Shown piece after piece: positions 36,528 to 45,480 of a stretch of DNA of 64,000 nt. Under the pieces are notes generated by a model, which worked only from the letters and a program-made list of their open reading frames with translations, made no database searches and was not told where the DNA came from. A program made the translations under genes and the position numbers. Every line of letters starts with the position of its first letter. The stretch's first letter is position 1. The stretch is from Pectobacterium carotovorum (GTDB lineage Bacteria > Pseudomonadota > Gammaproteobacteria > Enterobacterales > Enterobacteriaceae), in assembly GCF_033898505.1 (NCBI RefSeq), contig NZ_JAXAFK010000001.1, positions 1,736,001-1,800,000 on the forward strand, written 5' to 3'.

Positions 36528-37598
36528 TCATGCCTGGCAGGCTTCCCCGCCCCCAGCGCACATCTCTCGCACCGTCACGTTCAGCACTTTCAGGCGGTGA
36601 TAAAGCGTCCGTTTGGGGATCCCCAATTCCACAATCACATCATCAATACAGTGGTCATGGCGGCGCAGCGCATCCTGAATCAGAAATTTTTCTATCCGCT
36701 TTAATCGATCTTTGAGTTGCAGAGGACGCGGGTGCAGCAGCGGCTGGACTTCAGCCAAAGGCGACAGCCCCAGCGCCCAGCGATCCGCCGCCGCTTTCAG
36801 CTCGCGGATATTACCCGGCCAGCTGTGGGTCAGTAGCTGCTCGTAAATTTCTGCCGTCATCGGCGGCAGCGTCATTTTCAGACGTACCGCCGCTTCCTGA
36901 CTAAAGCGCTGAAATAGAGGCAGAATGAGATCGCTGCGGGAGCGCAGCGTCGGCAGTTGAATTTTTACCGTATCAAGACGGAAATAGAGATCGCGACGAA
37001 ACAGCCCTTTTTCCACCAGTTGCAGCAGCGGCGTTTGCGTCGCCACAATCACACGCATATCGACGGGCGTAAACTGGGTACTCCCCAACCGCTTTACGCC
37101 GCGGCTTTCCAGCACGCGCAGCATCTTGGCTTGCAGCGTCATGGGCATACTATCGATCTCATCCAGAAACAGAATCCCCTTATCTGCACTTTCCAGATAG
37201 CCAGCGCGGGAACGGTTTGCGCCGGTATAAGCTCCCGATACCACGCCAAACAGTTCGCTTTCGGCCAGATTTTCCGGCACAGCGGCGCAGTTCACCGCCA
37301 CCAGAGGGCCGCTGCATCGGGAAAGCCGATGAATGCGATTCGCCAGCGTGTCTTTGCCCGTGCCGGTTTCACCTTCAAGCACGATGTCGACATTAAGCGG
37401 AGCAATAACATTGATGATGGGTGACAGCGATGAGTGAATATCATCAGCCGTAGAGGGGGAAAATCCCGACGGCGGTGGGAAATAGCCTAATGGTGCCCGA
37501 CGATCTGCTGATGACGCGTTCTCTAAGGATGAATGATCGAATGATAAATGCTCGGGTGATGAATCGTGCTGTCTGTCCTGACGGTAATGATTATTCAT
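36528..37598 (-). CDS. hrpS: HrpS, sigma-54 enhancer-binding activator
   Basis: HrpS activates sigma-54 RNA polymerase at hrpL. It is 356 residues, NtrC family, without an N-terminal receiver domain: only about 50 disordered residues precede the AAA+ domain. Visible motifs are Walker A GETGTGKDT (76-84), GAYTGA (122-127; the sigma-54 contact loop, Tyr in place of the usual Phe), Walker B GILFLDEIDS (about 141-150), RRDLYFRLD (arginine-finger region) and a C-terminal Fis-type helix-turn-helix (IDDVIVELGIPKRTLYHRLK). Lacking a receiver, it is controlled by amount and by partners such as HrpV. GGAG lies 6 nt before the ATG. Related systems place its transcription under HrpY. Confidence 0.95.
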   Translation of the reverse strand: MNNHYRQDRQHDSSPEHLSFDHSSLENASSADRRAPLGYFPPPSGFSPSTADDIHSSLSPIINVIAPLNVDIVLEGETGTGKDTLANRIHRLSRCSGPLVAVNCAAVPENLAESELFGVVSGAYTGANRSRAGYLESADKGILFLDEIDSMPMTLQAKMLRVLESRGVKRLGSTQFTPVDMRVIVATQTPLLQLVEKGLFRRDLYFRLDTVKIQLPTLRSRSDLILPLFQRFSQEAAVRLKMTLPPMTAEIYEQLLTHSWPGNIRELKAAADRWALGLSPLAEVQPLLHPRPLQLKDRLKRIEKFLIQDALRRHDHCIDDVIVELGIPKRTLYHRLKVLNVTVREMCAGGGEACQA

Positions 37599-37964
37599 TG
37601 ACTACTCCTGGAGCCCAAACGGGCTAACTGACTGCCTTCCATAACGTGGGGCCCACCGATCATCCGTGACGTTTCTCCGCATAACGCACACCGATTCCTC
37701 CCCGGTGGAACGATGACAAGCATTACCGCCATTGAATAATGAAACCATCAGGCATCGCTGAACATCAGGTAGGAATTCCAGAGGAATTTGTAGGGAAATG
37801 CCTACAAAAAACGACCAAAGCAAGTAAAAACAGCCAATTAATCGTTCACATAACACGCAGGAAAACGAAAAGATATCGTCAGGAAATCGTAAATATCAGC
37901 AAAGGGATTCATCAACCGTTGAATCCCTTTTATCTGTTATTTTTCGCACAGCGGATTCCTACCG
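37599..37964. other. hrpS promoter region
   Basis: The region separates hrpS from hrpY (both minus) and contains the hrpXY terminator-like hairpin near its right end. By analogy with Dickeya and Pantoea it should contain HrpY binding sites for hrpS, but I recognise no specific motif. Between 37780 and 37900 it is AT-rich. No gene is evident. Confidence 0.5.
37901..37931 (-). terminator. Stem-loop after hrpXY
   Basis: A perfect 11-bp stem AAAGGGATTCA/TGAATCCCTTT with an 8-9 nt loop, 34 bp past the hrpY stop. T-runs flank both arms only briefly (TTTT on plus), so it may act in both directions. Confidence 0.65.
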
Positions 37965-38606
37965 CTAAGGAATGAGCTTCTTGCTAACGACATATTTAAC
38001 AATCTCCACATTGGTGCTGAACTGCATTTTTTCCATCAGGCGCGCCTTGTGGGTGCTGACCGTTTTGTTGCTGATGGCCAGCTCATTGGCAATGGCATTG
38101 ATGCCCATCCCCTGCGCAAACATAATCATGATTTGGTGCTCTCTGGCCGTCAGCACATCGTGCTCGGCTCTACCGCCCTCCGTGTAGTTGGAAAACACCA
38201 GTTGCTCAGCAATCGTGTGGTCGATATAGCGAGCGCCCTGTGCCACGCGTCGGATCGCCGACAGCAGCGCTTCCGGATCTTTATCTTTGGTGATGTAGCC
38301 TCTCGCGCCGCTCTTCAGCGCATGCTGCGCAATTTGCGCCTCGCTATACATGCTCAGCACCAGAATCGGCAGACGTGGATACTGTGCCACCACGCGCGAA
38401 ATCAGCGCTTCACCGCTGATACCGGGCATCGACATATCCAGCAGCAGTAAATCGGGGGTCACACTGCGCAGCTGCGCCAGGACCTGTGCGCCATTGCCGG
38501 CTTCGGCGACGACGCTCAGCGAGTCATCCAGCGCAAAGATCTGCTTGAGCCCCTCACGCATGATGACGTGATCGTCTGCGATCATTAAACGTATTGGTTT
38601 GCCCAT
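37965..38606 (-). CDS. hrpY: HrpY, NarL/FixJ-type response regulator
   Basis: This partner of the kinase HrpX activates hrpS transcription. It is 213 residues: a receiver domain with the acidic pair D11/D12, phospho-acceptor D57 (LLLLDMSMPG) and the conserved Lys region (GARGYITKDKD), then a LuxR-type helix-turn-helix (LTAREHQIMIMFAQGMGINA, SNKTVSTHKARLMEK). It lies 36 bp downstream of hrpX on the same strand, forming a two-gene operon. Confidence 0.94.
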   Translation of the reverse strand: MGKPIRLMIADDHVIMREGLKQIFALDDSLSVVAEAGNGAQVLAQLRSVTPDLLLLDMSMPGISGEALISRVVAQYPRLPILVLSMYSEAQIAQHALKSGARGYITKDKDPEALLSAIRRVAQGARYIDHTIAEQLVFSNYTEGGRAEHDVLTAREHQIMIMFAQGMGINAIANELAISNKTVSTHKARLMEKMQFSTNVEIVKYVVSKKLIP

Positions 38607-38642
38607 CGCTCATTTCTTCCTTTTGTTGTTCTTGTCCCGTGG

Positions 38643-40112
38643 CTAACGGGTATAGCCATTTTTAGGAAACGTTAACTGCACCAGCGCGCCTTTCCCGGGC
38701 GTACTTTCAATGATGACTTCGCCTCCCAGCATTCGCCCTCGCTCCTTCATGCTCATGAGTCCGAAAGCGTTTTTATTTTTGGCGTGGGCATCAAAACCTT
38801 TACCGTTGTCCTTAATGCACAGCACCACGCAGTCCTGCTGGTTATCCAGTGTGATGAGCACCTGTGTAGCCGCGGCGTAGCGCGCCACGTTAGTCAATGA
38901 CTCCTGCACGACGCGAAAGGCTGCCGTAGTGCTTTCGTCATTGAGCGCCAGCGGTTCCCCCAGCGTTCTCAGCAGACAGGTCGCGCTGTAGTGCCGGTTA
39001 AATTCGTCGCACAACCATTCCAGCGCGGGCGTCAACCCCATATTCAAGACATTCGGCCTGAGCCGGGTTGACACGTTACGCACCACCTGAATCGTTTGGT
39101 CAGCCAGCTGCATCAGCTTTTGCAAATGCGTTTGCATGTCGGGGTTTTCTTTGGCAAAACACATGCGCATCAGCGACAGGCTCATGCGGATCGTAGTCAG
39201 GTGTTGCCCCAGTTCATCGTGAATCTCCTGAGCGATATGCTTACGTTCCTCTTCACGTGAAATTTCACGCTGTCGCGCCAGTAAACGCAGTTGCATATGC
39301 GAATCGGCCAGTTTCTTCTCCGCATAGCGAATGGCGGTAATATCCCGTCCGACGGTCAGAATCGACACCAGAACGCCGTGCTGATCGAACTCGGGCACGC
39401 AGCGAATATGGTGAATATGGTGATGGCGCTGCTCGCCTCTCCCCAGTTCTTCCATCACTTCGCCTTCCGCGCTGCTGCGGGTATCGACCACCTGCTGAAC
39501 CAGCTGTTCTATGCGGATCGCACACCCCGCACCGGGCATGAGTTCCGTAATCATACGGCCCCGAAGTTGCTCTACGGTGAAATCCAGGTGTTTCAAACTG
39601 GCGGGATTGGCGTACAGGCAATTCAGGTTGGGATCGAAGCGGATAATCAAATCCGGCGTGTTCTCAACCAGCGCGCGAAACTCCTGCTCTCGCGCATAAG
39701 CCAACTGTTCAATATGTTTACGTTCCCTGATATCTCTGACGACACACATGTTGTAGCTACGTCCTCTGTGTTGGAAATGCGTGAGATTGACCTCGACCGG
39801 AATCGTCATGCCATTGCGGGTGAGGTGCTTGGTTTCAAACGTGGTGCCGACGCCCAATGCGTACTCATGAAACCAGTCGGGCGAGCTATGCTCAGCGACC
39901 CAGTCGGGATCGATATCGGCAACGCTCAAATGCATGAATTCCGTAATGCTGTAGCCCAGCGTCTGACTGGCAGCTTCATTGACATAACAAAAACGCTGAT
40001 CTTCATTGACGATATAAATCGCGTCCTTGATGCGACCAAATGCAAAATCCACCAGTTCAAGCTCGGGGGCTTTGGTTTTCTCATCGGAACGAAAGGGTTG
40101 GGTGAACATCAT
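38643..40112 (-). CDS. hrpX: HrpX, cytoplasmic PAS-domain sensor histidine kinase
   Basis: This kinase feeds HrpY at the top of the hrp cascade. It has about 489 residues with no transmembrane segment, so it senses an internal signal. Two PAS domains (about 20-130, with LGYSITEFMHLSVADIDPDW; and about 145-260, with FDPNLNCLYANPASLKHLDF) precede the HisKA_3 dimerisation helix with the phospho-His (AQEIHDELGQHL). The ATPase domain follows (FRVVQESLTNVARYA, DNGKGFDAH, GLMSMKERGRMLGG). The frame opens at ATG 40118, but AAGGAG abuts that codon. The spacing (6 nt) favours the ATG at 40112, two codons in. Confidence 0.92.
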   Translation of the reverse strand: MMFTQPFRSDEKTKAPELELVDFAFGRIKDAIYIVNEDQRFCYVNEAASQTLGYSITEFMHLSVADIDPDWVAEHSSPDWFHEYALGVGTTFETKHLTRNGMTIPVEVNLTHFQHRGRSYNMCVVRDIRERKHIEQLAYAREQEFRALVENTPDLIIRFDPNLNCLYANPASLKHLDFTVEQLRGRMITELMPGAGCAIRIEQLVQQVVDTRSSAEGEVMEELGRGEQRHHHIHHIRCVPEFDQHGVLVSILTVGRDITAIRYAEKKLADSHMQLRLLARQREISREEERKHIAQEIHDELGQHLTTIRMSLSLMRMCFAKENPDMQTHLQKLMQLADQTIQVVRNVSTRLRPNVLNMGLTPALEWLCDEFNRHYSATCLLRTLGEPLALNDESTTAAFRVVQESLTNVARYAAATQVLITLDNQQDCVVLCIKDNGKGFDAHAKNKNAFGLMSMKERGRMLGGEVIIESTPGKGALVQLTFPKNGYTR

Positions 40113-40265
40113 TGCCATCTCCTTATTTTGAATTAAGACACTTATGCAGCCACCCGCCGTGCAGGTAGCTCAATACGGCGTCTCAACATTCCAGAAGATG
40201 GACAGGAAACCCTGCAACGGCATAAATGCGACCTGATATCACGGCGTGCGACCCACTCACTGAAC

Positions 40266-40296
40266 GGCAACCGCCACCTTGAACAAGGCGGTTACC
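40266..40296. other. Stem-loop in the hrpL-hrpX spacer
   Basis: GGCAACCGCC (40266-40275) and GGCGGTTACC (40287-40296) form a 10-bp stem with one mismatch. No T-run follows on the minus strand. A second perfect 8-bp inverted repeat (CCGTCAGG/CCTGACGG, 40352-40376) overlaps the end of hrpL. Together they could end or stabilise the hrpL mRNA. Confidence 0.5.
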
Positions 40297-40354
40297 ACAT
40301 CAGTCAATGAAAAACGGTGGGTGCAGACACGTCCTTTCGTCCCGTGAAATACCG

Positions 40355-40900
40355 TCAGGATTCAACGGCCTGACGGATCACACCTCGGGCACGAGACAGC
40401 CGTGACCGCACCGTACCGATGGGGATCTCCAACTGCAACGCGAGATCCTGATAGCTGGCATCGGTATCCAGCAACTGCATCAGCATCTGACGGGTGTCCT
40501 CAGGCAGTGAAACAATGGCATCCATTGCGCGTTTCAATGCCCGCTGACTTTCGGTGATAGCGCCGGGATCGAGATCTATCGCGATGTGTTCCAACATCTC
40601 ATCCCCCATTTCCTGAGCGCGCTGTCGTGCCTGCTTGAAATAGTTGCGCACCAGATTGAGGGCAATACCGAATACCCACGTCTCCGGCCGCGATGCTCCC
40701 GCAAATTTATCCTGATGTTTGAGCACTTCCAGATAGGTCATTTGCTGTAAATCCTCAACGTCGTCATGGTTGCTGACGCGTTTGCGGATGAAGTTATGCA
40801 ATTTCTTTCCGTGTTGACGAAACACCTGTTCCCAATCGACAGCGAGCGCCGGGTAAAGCGAAGGGGTCTGTTCGATGTGTTTCAGGGTAGACATTTCCAT
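40355..40900 (-). CDS. hrpL: HrpL, ECF-type alternative sigma factor
   Basis: This sigma factor recognises hrp boxes and switches on the T3SS and effector genes. I choose ATG 40900 (MEMSTLKHIEQTPSL, 181 residues), preceded by GGAGA. The longer open frame (to 40948) runs through the sigma-54 promoter and cannot be right. Region 2 is visible as HNFIRKRVSNHDDVEDLQQMT with WVFGIALNLVRNYFK; region 4 as LPEDTRQMLMQLLDTD and IPIGTVRSRLSRARG. Expression depends on HrpS and sigma-54. Confidence 0.95.
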   Translation of the reverse strand: MEMSTLKHIEQTPSLYPALAVDWEQVFRQHGKKLHNFIRKRVSNHDDVEDLQQMTYLEVLKHQDKFAGASRPETWVFGIALNLVRNYFKQARQRAQEMGDEMLEHIAIDLDPGAITESQRALKRAMDAIVSLPEDTRQMLMQLLDTDASYQDLALQLEIPIGTVRSRLSRARGVIRQAVES

Positions 40901-40943
40901 TTGCTGACTCTCCGTTGTTGTGCCCCATTGGCAAAAACGGAAG

Positions 40944-40959
40944 AGCAAGCCTTGTGCCA
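40944..40959 (-). promoter_or_regulatory. Sigma-54 (-24/-12) promoter of hrpL
   Basis: On the minus strand: TGGCAC-N5-TTGCT, that is GG-N10-GC, the sigma-54 consensus, 44 nt upstream of the hrpL ATG. An IHF-like sequence (AATCAG-TTAT-TTT, near 40991-41003) and AT-rich DNA lie further upstream, as expected for a promoter activated by DNA looping with HrpS. Confidence 0.92.
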
Positions 40960-41134
40960 GCCCGGAATTGTTTTTATCACACTGATTTTTAATCAGTTAT
41001 TTTTTAACTTATCTTTTATCGTGCCATTTTTTGCCAACGCCCACAGCACGAAATTGCAAGTTATTGCAATCAGTAAAACGGCATTTAATCCAATCCGCCA
41101 TCTAATTCAGCCTGCTCCGATGACTTCATGCCGG

Positions 41135-41162
41135 GGAACCCATTCTTTTCTGCTTCCACATA
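41135..41162 (+). promoter_or_regulatory. hrp box of the hrpJ operon
   Basis: GGAACC (41135-41140), 15 nt, CCACATA (41156-41162): a perfect match to the HrpL consensus, 65 nt upstream of the hrpJ ATG. It drives the eleven-gene hrpJ-hrcU operon. Confidence 0.93.
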
Positions 41163-41227
41163 GCAATACATTCATACCGCTGCTCGTTCATACCACGACA
41201 CGTAGCCGATTTATTCAGGATGACATC

Positions 41228-42436
41228 ATGATCAAAATGCCGACCGTCCTTCCCTCTAGCAGCCCTCTGCCACGCCCTGTCGTCGTGGATGACGATCCCG
41301 CGCCACAAGCGGCAGTGCAACAGACCAGTTCGCACCACGCGTCTCCCGGTTCGCCGTTATCGACCTCGATGGAAGAAGTGGCAATGGCGTTTGGCGAGCA
41401 GGCCGAACGAAGAAGCAAATCGCTGAACCGGCGTCACATCGCCCAGCAGCCGGAGGCGCGTACCTCAGCCAGTGTTGAACGCATTGAAAAACTGACGGAA
41501 CTGTTCCGAATGCTGGAAAATCCGTCGCAAAGTACGCTCGATCAGCAACTGAGCCGCATGCGCGATCTGCTGATGCAGAAAGGCTCGCCATCTCTTGAGG
41601 CGGTGCTGGAAGCCGCCGGCAACGACCCGGCGCGCGGCGATATCCTGCTGCGCCACATTCAGCAGCAATCCTCTCAGCAGCCAGAACTCGCGGCGGCGGC
41701 AGAGAATGCGCTACAGCAACTGCATCAGGAGAAAGGGCCAGAAGTCCGGGCTGGTCTGAATACGGCAACGGCCATTGCGCTGTTCAGCACCCAGCCGGAA
41801 CAAAAACAGGCGATGCGTGAGCTGTACTACCAGAAGATTGTGCATCAGCAGTCAGCCAGCGCACTGCTGGATTCCCTGCTGGAACGCTTTGATGCAGCAA
41901 CCTTTTCCATTGGGCTGCGCACGTTGCAGCGGGCGCTGGCGGCGGATATCGCCTCGCTGACGCCCTCTATCTCGAAAGCCGTTCTCAGCAAAATGCTGAG
42001 CAACCTCAACGATTCCCGCCACCTGAGCCATACGCTGTCATCCAGCCAGACGCTGCTCGCGCGGCTGGCGAACAAAGTGCCTGCCTTTACGCTCGGCGCC
42101 GTGGAGCTGACCCGTCGTCTGATTGGCCTGAGCGCCAACGGTGCCTATGCTCGCGATCTGCATAATCTCGGTCGGGAAGTCGCCGGCACGCAGGTACACC
42201 ATCAGGCCATGTTTTTCAGCGCCCTGCTGCCGCTCGTCAGCGACCTGCCGCATCCGCTGTGGCGAGACAGTAAAAACCGGCAAACGGCGCTCCAACTGAT
42301 ACGCGGCATGATTGGCGATATCGCCCAATACGAAAAACAGCAGGCCAACCATTCTCAACATAATGAGCTGGCGCCGCGTGATGCCCCATCGCCGCAAAAA
42401 CAGGGCGCACGCGATGCGGATAAGGAGCAGTCATGA
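41228..42436 (+). CDS. hrpJ: HrpJ, T3SS gatekeeper (SctW/YopN-InvE family)
   Basis: HrpJ controls the order of secretion, allowing pilus and translocator export before effectors. The start at ATG 41228 (MIKMPTVLPSS, 402 residues) follows the hrp box and AGGA. The frame stays open upstream as far as 40766, but that extension runs through the promoter. The first about 90 residues are disordered and Pro/Ser-rich, and the rest is helical with the gatekeeper pattern (IEKLTELFRMLENPSQSTLD, LSRMRDLLMQKGSP). It is coupled to hrcV by an ATGA overlap. Confidence 0.92.
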   Translation: MIKMPTVLPSSSPLPRPVVVDDDPAPQAAVQQTSSHHASPGSPLSTSMEEVAMAFGEQAERRSKSLNRRHIAQQPEARTSASVERIEKLTELFRMLENPSQSTLDQQLSRMRDLLMQKGSPSLEAVLEAAGNDPARGDILLRHIQQQSSQQPELAAAAENALQQLHQEKGPEVRAGLNTATAIALFSTQPEQKQAMRELYYQKIVHQQSASALLDSLLERFDAATFSIGLRTLQRALAADIASLTPSISKAVLSKMLSNLNDSRHLSHTLSSSQTLLARLANKVPAFTLGAVELTRRLIGLSANGAYARDLHNLGREVAGTQVHHQAMFFSALLPLVSDLPHPLWRDSKNRQTALQLIRGMIGDIAQYEKQQANHSQHNELAPRDAPSPQKQGARDADKEQS

Positions 42437-44535
42437 ATCTGCTGATTACCTGGCTGAACCGTATTGCGCTGAGCGCGATGCAGCGCTCGGAGGTCGTTGG
42501 CGCGGTGATCGTGATGTCTATCGTCTTCATGATGATCATCCCGCTGCCTACCGGCCTGATCGATGTGCTCATCGCGCTCAATATTTGCGCCTCCTCCCTG
42601 CTGATCGTGCTGGCAATGTATCTACCCAAGCCGCTGGCCTTCTCGACGTTTCCGGCGGTGCTGCTGCTGACCACCATGTTCCGACTGGCGATCTCCATTT
42701 CCACCACGCGCCAAATCCTGCTCCAGCAGGACGGTGGCCATATCGTTGAGGCCTTCGGTAACTATGTGGTGGGCGGGAATCTGGCAGTCGGTCTGGTGAT
42801 CTTCCTGATTCTGACAGTGGTGAATTTTCTGGTGATCACCAAAGGCTCCGAGCGCGTGGCCGAAGTGGCGGCACGCTTCACGCTGGACGCGATGCCCGGT
42901 AAACAGATGTCCATCGACAGCGATCTGCGCGCGGGATTAATCGAAGCCCATCAGGCACGGCAGCGGCGGGAAAACCTGGCAAAAGAAAGCCAGCTATTCG
43001 GGGCGATGGACGGGGCGATGAAGTTCGTTAAAGGCGATGCGATTGCATCGCTGGTTATCGTCTTCATCAACATGATCGGCGGCTTCGCCATCGGCGTGTT
43101 GCAGCACAACATGGCCGCATCCGATGCGATGCACGTCTACTCGGTATTGACCATCGGCGATGGGCTGATCGCCCAGATCCCCGCCCTGCTGATATCGCTG
43201 ACCGCCGGGATGATCATCACCCGCGTCTCGGCCGATGGGCAAAAAGTGGATGCCAATATTGGTCGGGAAATCGCGGAGCAGCTCACCAGCCAGCCCAAAG
43301 CGTGGATCATCTCCTCCATCGGCATGTTTGGCTTTGCGCTGCTGCCGGGGATGCCAACGCTGGTGTTTATCGCCATTAGTCTGGCATCGCTCGGCAGCGG
43401 TCTGTTTCAGCTCTGGCGTATCAAGCAGCAGGGCCAGCTAGATGCCAGCCAGTCAGAAGCAGACAACATGCCTGCCGAACAGAACGGCTATCAGGATCTG
43501 CGGCGTTTTAACCCCACGCGCGCCTATTTGCTGCTGTTTCATCCGGTCTGGCAGGGGCAACCAACGGCGACCGCGCTGGTACAAAATATCCGCCGCCTGC
43601 GTAACAGGCTGGTCTACCGCTTCGGTTTTACGCTGCCGTCCTTTGATATCGAATTCAGCGATCGGCTGGCAGAGGATGAATTTCAGTTTTGCGTCTACGA
43701 AATTCCCTACGTGAAAGCTACGTTTGTCACCGACCGACTGGCCGTTGCCAGCGGTGCCGTCGAATCGACTGATGTTGATCTTGCCACACCCGGCCCGACG
43801 CTGCGGGATGAAAGCCAGTGGCTCTGGCTGCCGCTGGCACATGTCGCGCAACAGCCGGACAGCGTGCCGCGCTGGACGGCGGATGAGCTGATTCTGGCGC
43901 GCATGGAACAGGCCATTCACCGTACCGGTTCACAATTCATCGGCTTGCAGGAAACCAAATCCATTCTGGCCTGGCTGGAAAGCGAGCAGCCGGAGTTAGC
44001 ACAGGAACTACAGCGCATCATGCCGCTTTCGCGTTTTGCCAGCGTGCTGCAACGGCTGGCGTCCGAACGCGTACCGCTGCGGTCGGTGCGTCCCATCGCC
44101 GAGGCGCTGATTGAAGTCGGCCAGCACGAACGGGATACGCTGGCGTTGACCGACTACGTGCGTCTGGCGCTCAAATCGCAAATCTGCCACCAGTACAGCG
44201 ACGAGAATAGCCTTGCCGTCTGGCTGCTGACGCCGGAAAGCGAAGAGCTGCTGCGCGATGCGCTCCGCCAGACGCAGAACGAAACCTTCTTCGCCCTGAC
44301 CCAAGACTACGCCTCCACGCTGCTCAGCCAACTACGGCAGGCATTTCCGCCACTCTCGTCGCATCGCAGTCTGGTGCTGGTGACGCAGGATTTACGCAGC
44401 CCGCTGCGTACGCTGTTGCAGGACGAATTTCACCACGTTCCGGTGCTGTCCTTCACCGAACTGGAATCCACCCTGTCGATCAACGTCATTGGACGTCTCG
44501 ATCTTTACGACTCCCCCGACCCCTTTAGCGCATAG
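42433..44535 (+). CDS. hrcV: HrcV, major export-gate protein (SctV/FlhA family)
   Basis: HrcV forms the nonameric export gate of the T3SS inner membrane. It is 700 residues: N-terminal membrane part with about eight helices (for example VVGAVIVMSIVFMMIIPLP, LLIVLAMYLPKPLAFSTF), the conserved FHIPEP-family cytosolic loop (RVAEVAARFTLDAMPGKQMS, DSDLRAGLI), and a large C-terminal domain from about residue 350 that docks chaperone-substrate complexes. It is ATGA-coupled to hrpJ and is followed by hrpQ 9 bp on. Confidence 0.96.
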   Translation: MNLLITWLNRIALSAMQRSEVVGAVIVMSIVFMMIIPLPTGLIDVLIALNICASSLLIVLAMYLPKPLAFSTFPAVLLLTTMFRLAISISTTRQILLQQDGGHIVEAFGNYVVGGNLAVGLVIFLILTVVNFLVITKGSERVAEVAARFTLDAMPGKQMSIDSDLRAGLIEAHQARQRRENLAKESQLFGAMDGAMKFVKGDAIASLVIVFINMIGGFAIGVLQHNMAASDAMHVYSVLTIGDGLIAQIPALLISLTAGMIITRVSADGQKVDANIGREIAEQLTSQPKAWIISSIGMFGFALLPGMPTLVFIAISLASLGSGLFQLWRIKQQGQLDASQSEADNMPAEQNGYQDLRRFNPTRAYLLLFHPVWQGQPTATALVQNIRRLRNRLVYRFGFTLPSFDIEFSDRLAEDEFQFCVYEIPYVKATFVTDRLAVASGAVESTDVDLATPGPTLRDESQWLWLPLAHVAQQPDSVPRWTADELILARMEQAIHRTGSQFIGLQETKSILAWLESEQPELAQELQRIMPLSRFASVLQRLASERVPLRSVRPIAEALIEVGQHERDTLALTDYVRLALKSQICHQYSDENSLAVWLLTPESEELLRDALRQTQNETFFALTQDYASTLLSQLRQAFPPLSSHRSLVLVTQDLRSPLRTLLQDEFHHVPVLSFTELESTLSINVIGRLDLYDSPDPFSA

Positions 44536-44544
44536 GAACACATC

Positions 44545-45480
44545 ATGTTTGAATTACGCGTGCTGACTGGTTTACATCGCGGTGCGGCGCTGCCGCTCTG
44601 CGGAAACGCCTGGCGCATCGGTGCAGCCGATGATGCCGATCTCGTGCTCTACGATCCCGGCATCGCGCCGTATCACGGTCAGTTGGAGAAGACCGCTGAC
44701 GGCTGGACGCTTAGCGCACAAGATGGCGCCTTGTGTAATGCGGAAGGCCATACCATCGAACACATTGACGCTCTGCCGCCCGGCACGCCGTTTGCGCTGG
44801 GGGAGATTTGGCTCTGCATTGTCGCGGCCGATACCCCCTGGCCTGACGACAGCGAAACGCCTCCGACCGTGGAAGAAAACGTTTCCTCTGCGGATATGCC
44901 CATCGATGAACCGTCGGATCATGTCGCTGCACCTATTCCTACGCCTGCCTCCACACCACGTCTGCCGCTGTGGGCCAAAGCCAGCTATCTGCTGCTTGGC
45001 GCGCTGCTGCTGGTAATGGTAGGCAGTTGGCAGCTACAGGAGAGCGTCGCGATGCCTGCCGCCCCGCCGCCGCAGGATACCCGTAAACCGCTCAGCACCC
45101 TGCCACAGCTGGAAAGTACGCTGCGCATTATGTTGCAGGAGCGGGAACTGAGCACGGCCGTGAAAGTGGCGGCGTATCAAGATCGCCTCACGCTCACAGG
45201 ACAATTAACGCCGGACGATCAAAAAAAGCTGGAACGGATGCTCGCCCAACTCCACCAACGTTATAGAACCGCGCTGTCCGTGGATAACCGGACGCAGCTG
45301 AAAACGGAACAGTTGCCGTTTCAGATCGTTCAGGTAACCAGTGGGTCACGCGCCAACGTCGTCACAGCGGATGGCCAACGCTTTTTCATCGGCGATGAGA
45401 TCGACAACCTGCGTCTGGTGAAGATTGATGAGCACCAGATTGAATTCAGCGGCAGACAACAGATAACGGTGAACTGGTAA
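44545..45480 (+). CDS. hrpQ: HrpQ, inner-membrane ring protein (SctD family)
   Basis: HrpQ is the outer component of the inner-membrane ring. Of its 311 residues, the N-terminal cytoplasmic FHA-like domain (about 1-95; FELRVLTGLHRGAALPL) meets the sorting platform. An acidic Pro-rich linker follows, then one transmembrane helix (ASYLLLGALLLVMVGSW, about 149-165) and a periplasmic BON-like ring domain (LTLTGQLTPDDQKKLERMLA). The stop overlaps the hrcN ATG (TAATG). Confidence 0.92.
   Translation: MFELRVLTGLHRGAALPLCGNAWRIGAADDADLVLYDPGIAPYHGQLEKTADGWTLSAQDGALCNAEGHTIEHIDALPPGTPFALGEIWLCIVAADTPWPDDSETPPTVEENVSSADMPIDEPSDHVAAPIPTPASTPRLPLWAKASYLLLGALLLVMVGSWQLQESVAMPAAPPPQDTRKPLSTLPQLESTLRIMLQERELSTAVKVAAYQDRLTLTGQLTPDDQKKLERMLAQLHQRYRTALSVDNRTQLKTEQLPFQIVQVTSGSRANVVTADGQRFFIGDEIDNLRLVKIDEHQIEFSGRQQITVNW

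Noticed and set aside
40901..40948. N-terminal 16-codon extension of hrpL
   Set aside because: It runs through the sigma-54 -24/-12 element, so it cannot be transcribed from that promoter.
40766..41227. Upstream extension of hrpJ
   Set aside because: It spans the divergent promoter region and the hrpJ hrp box.
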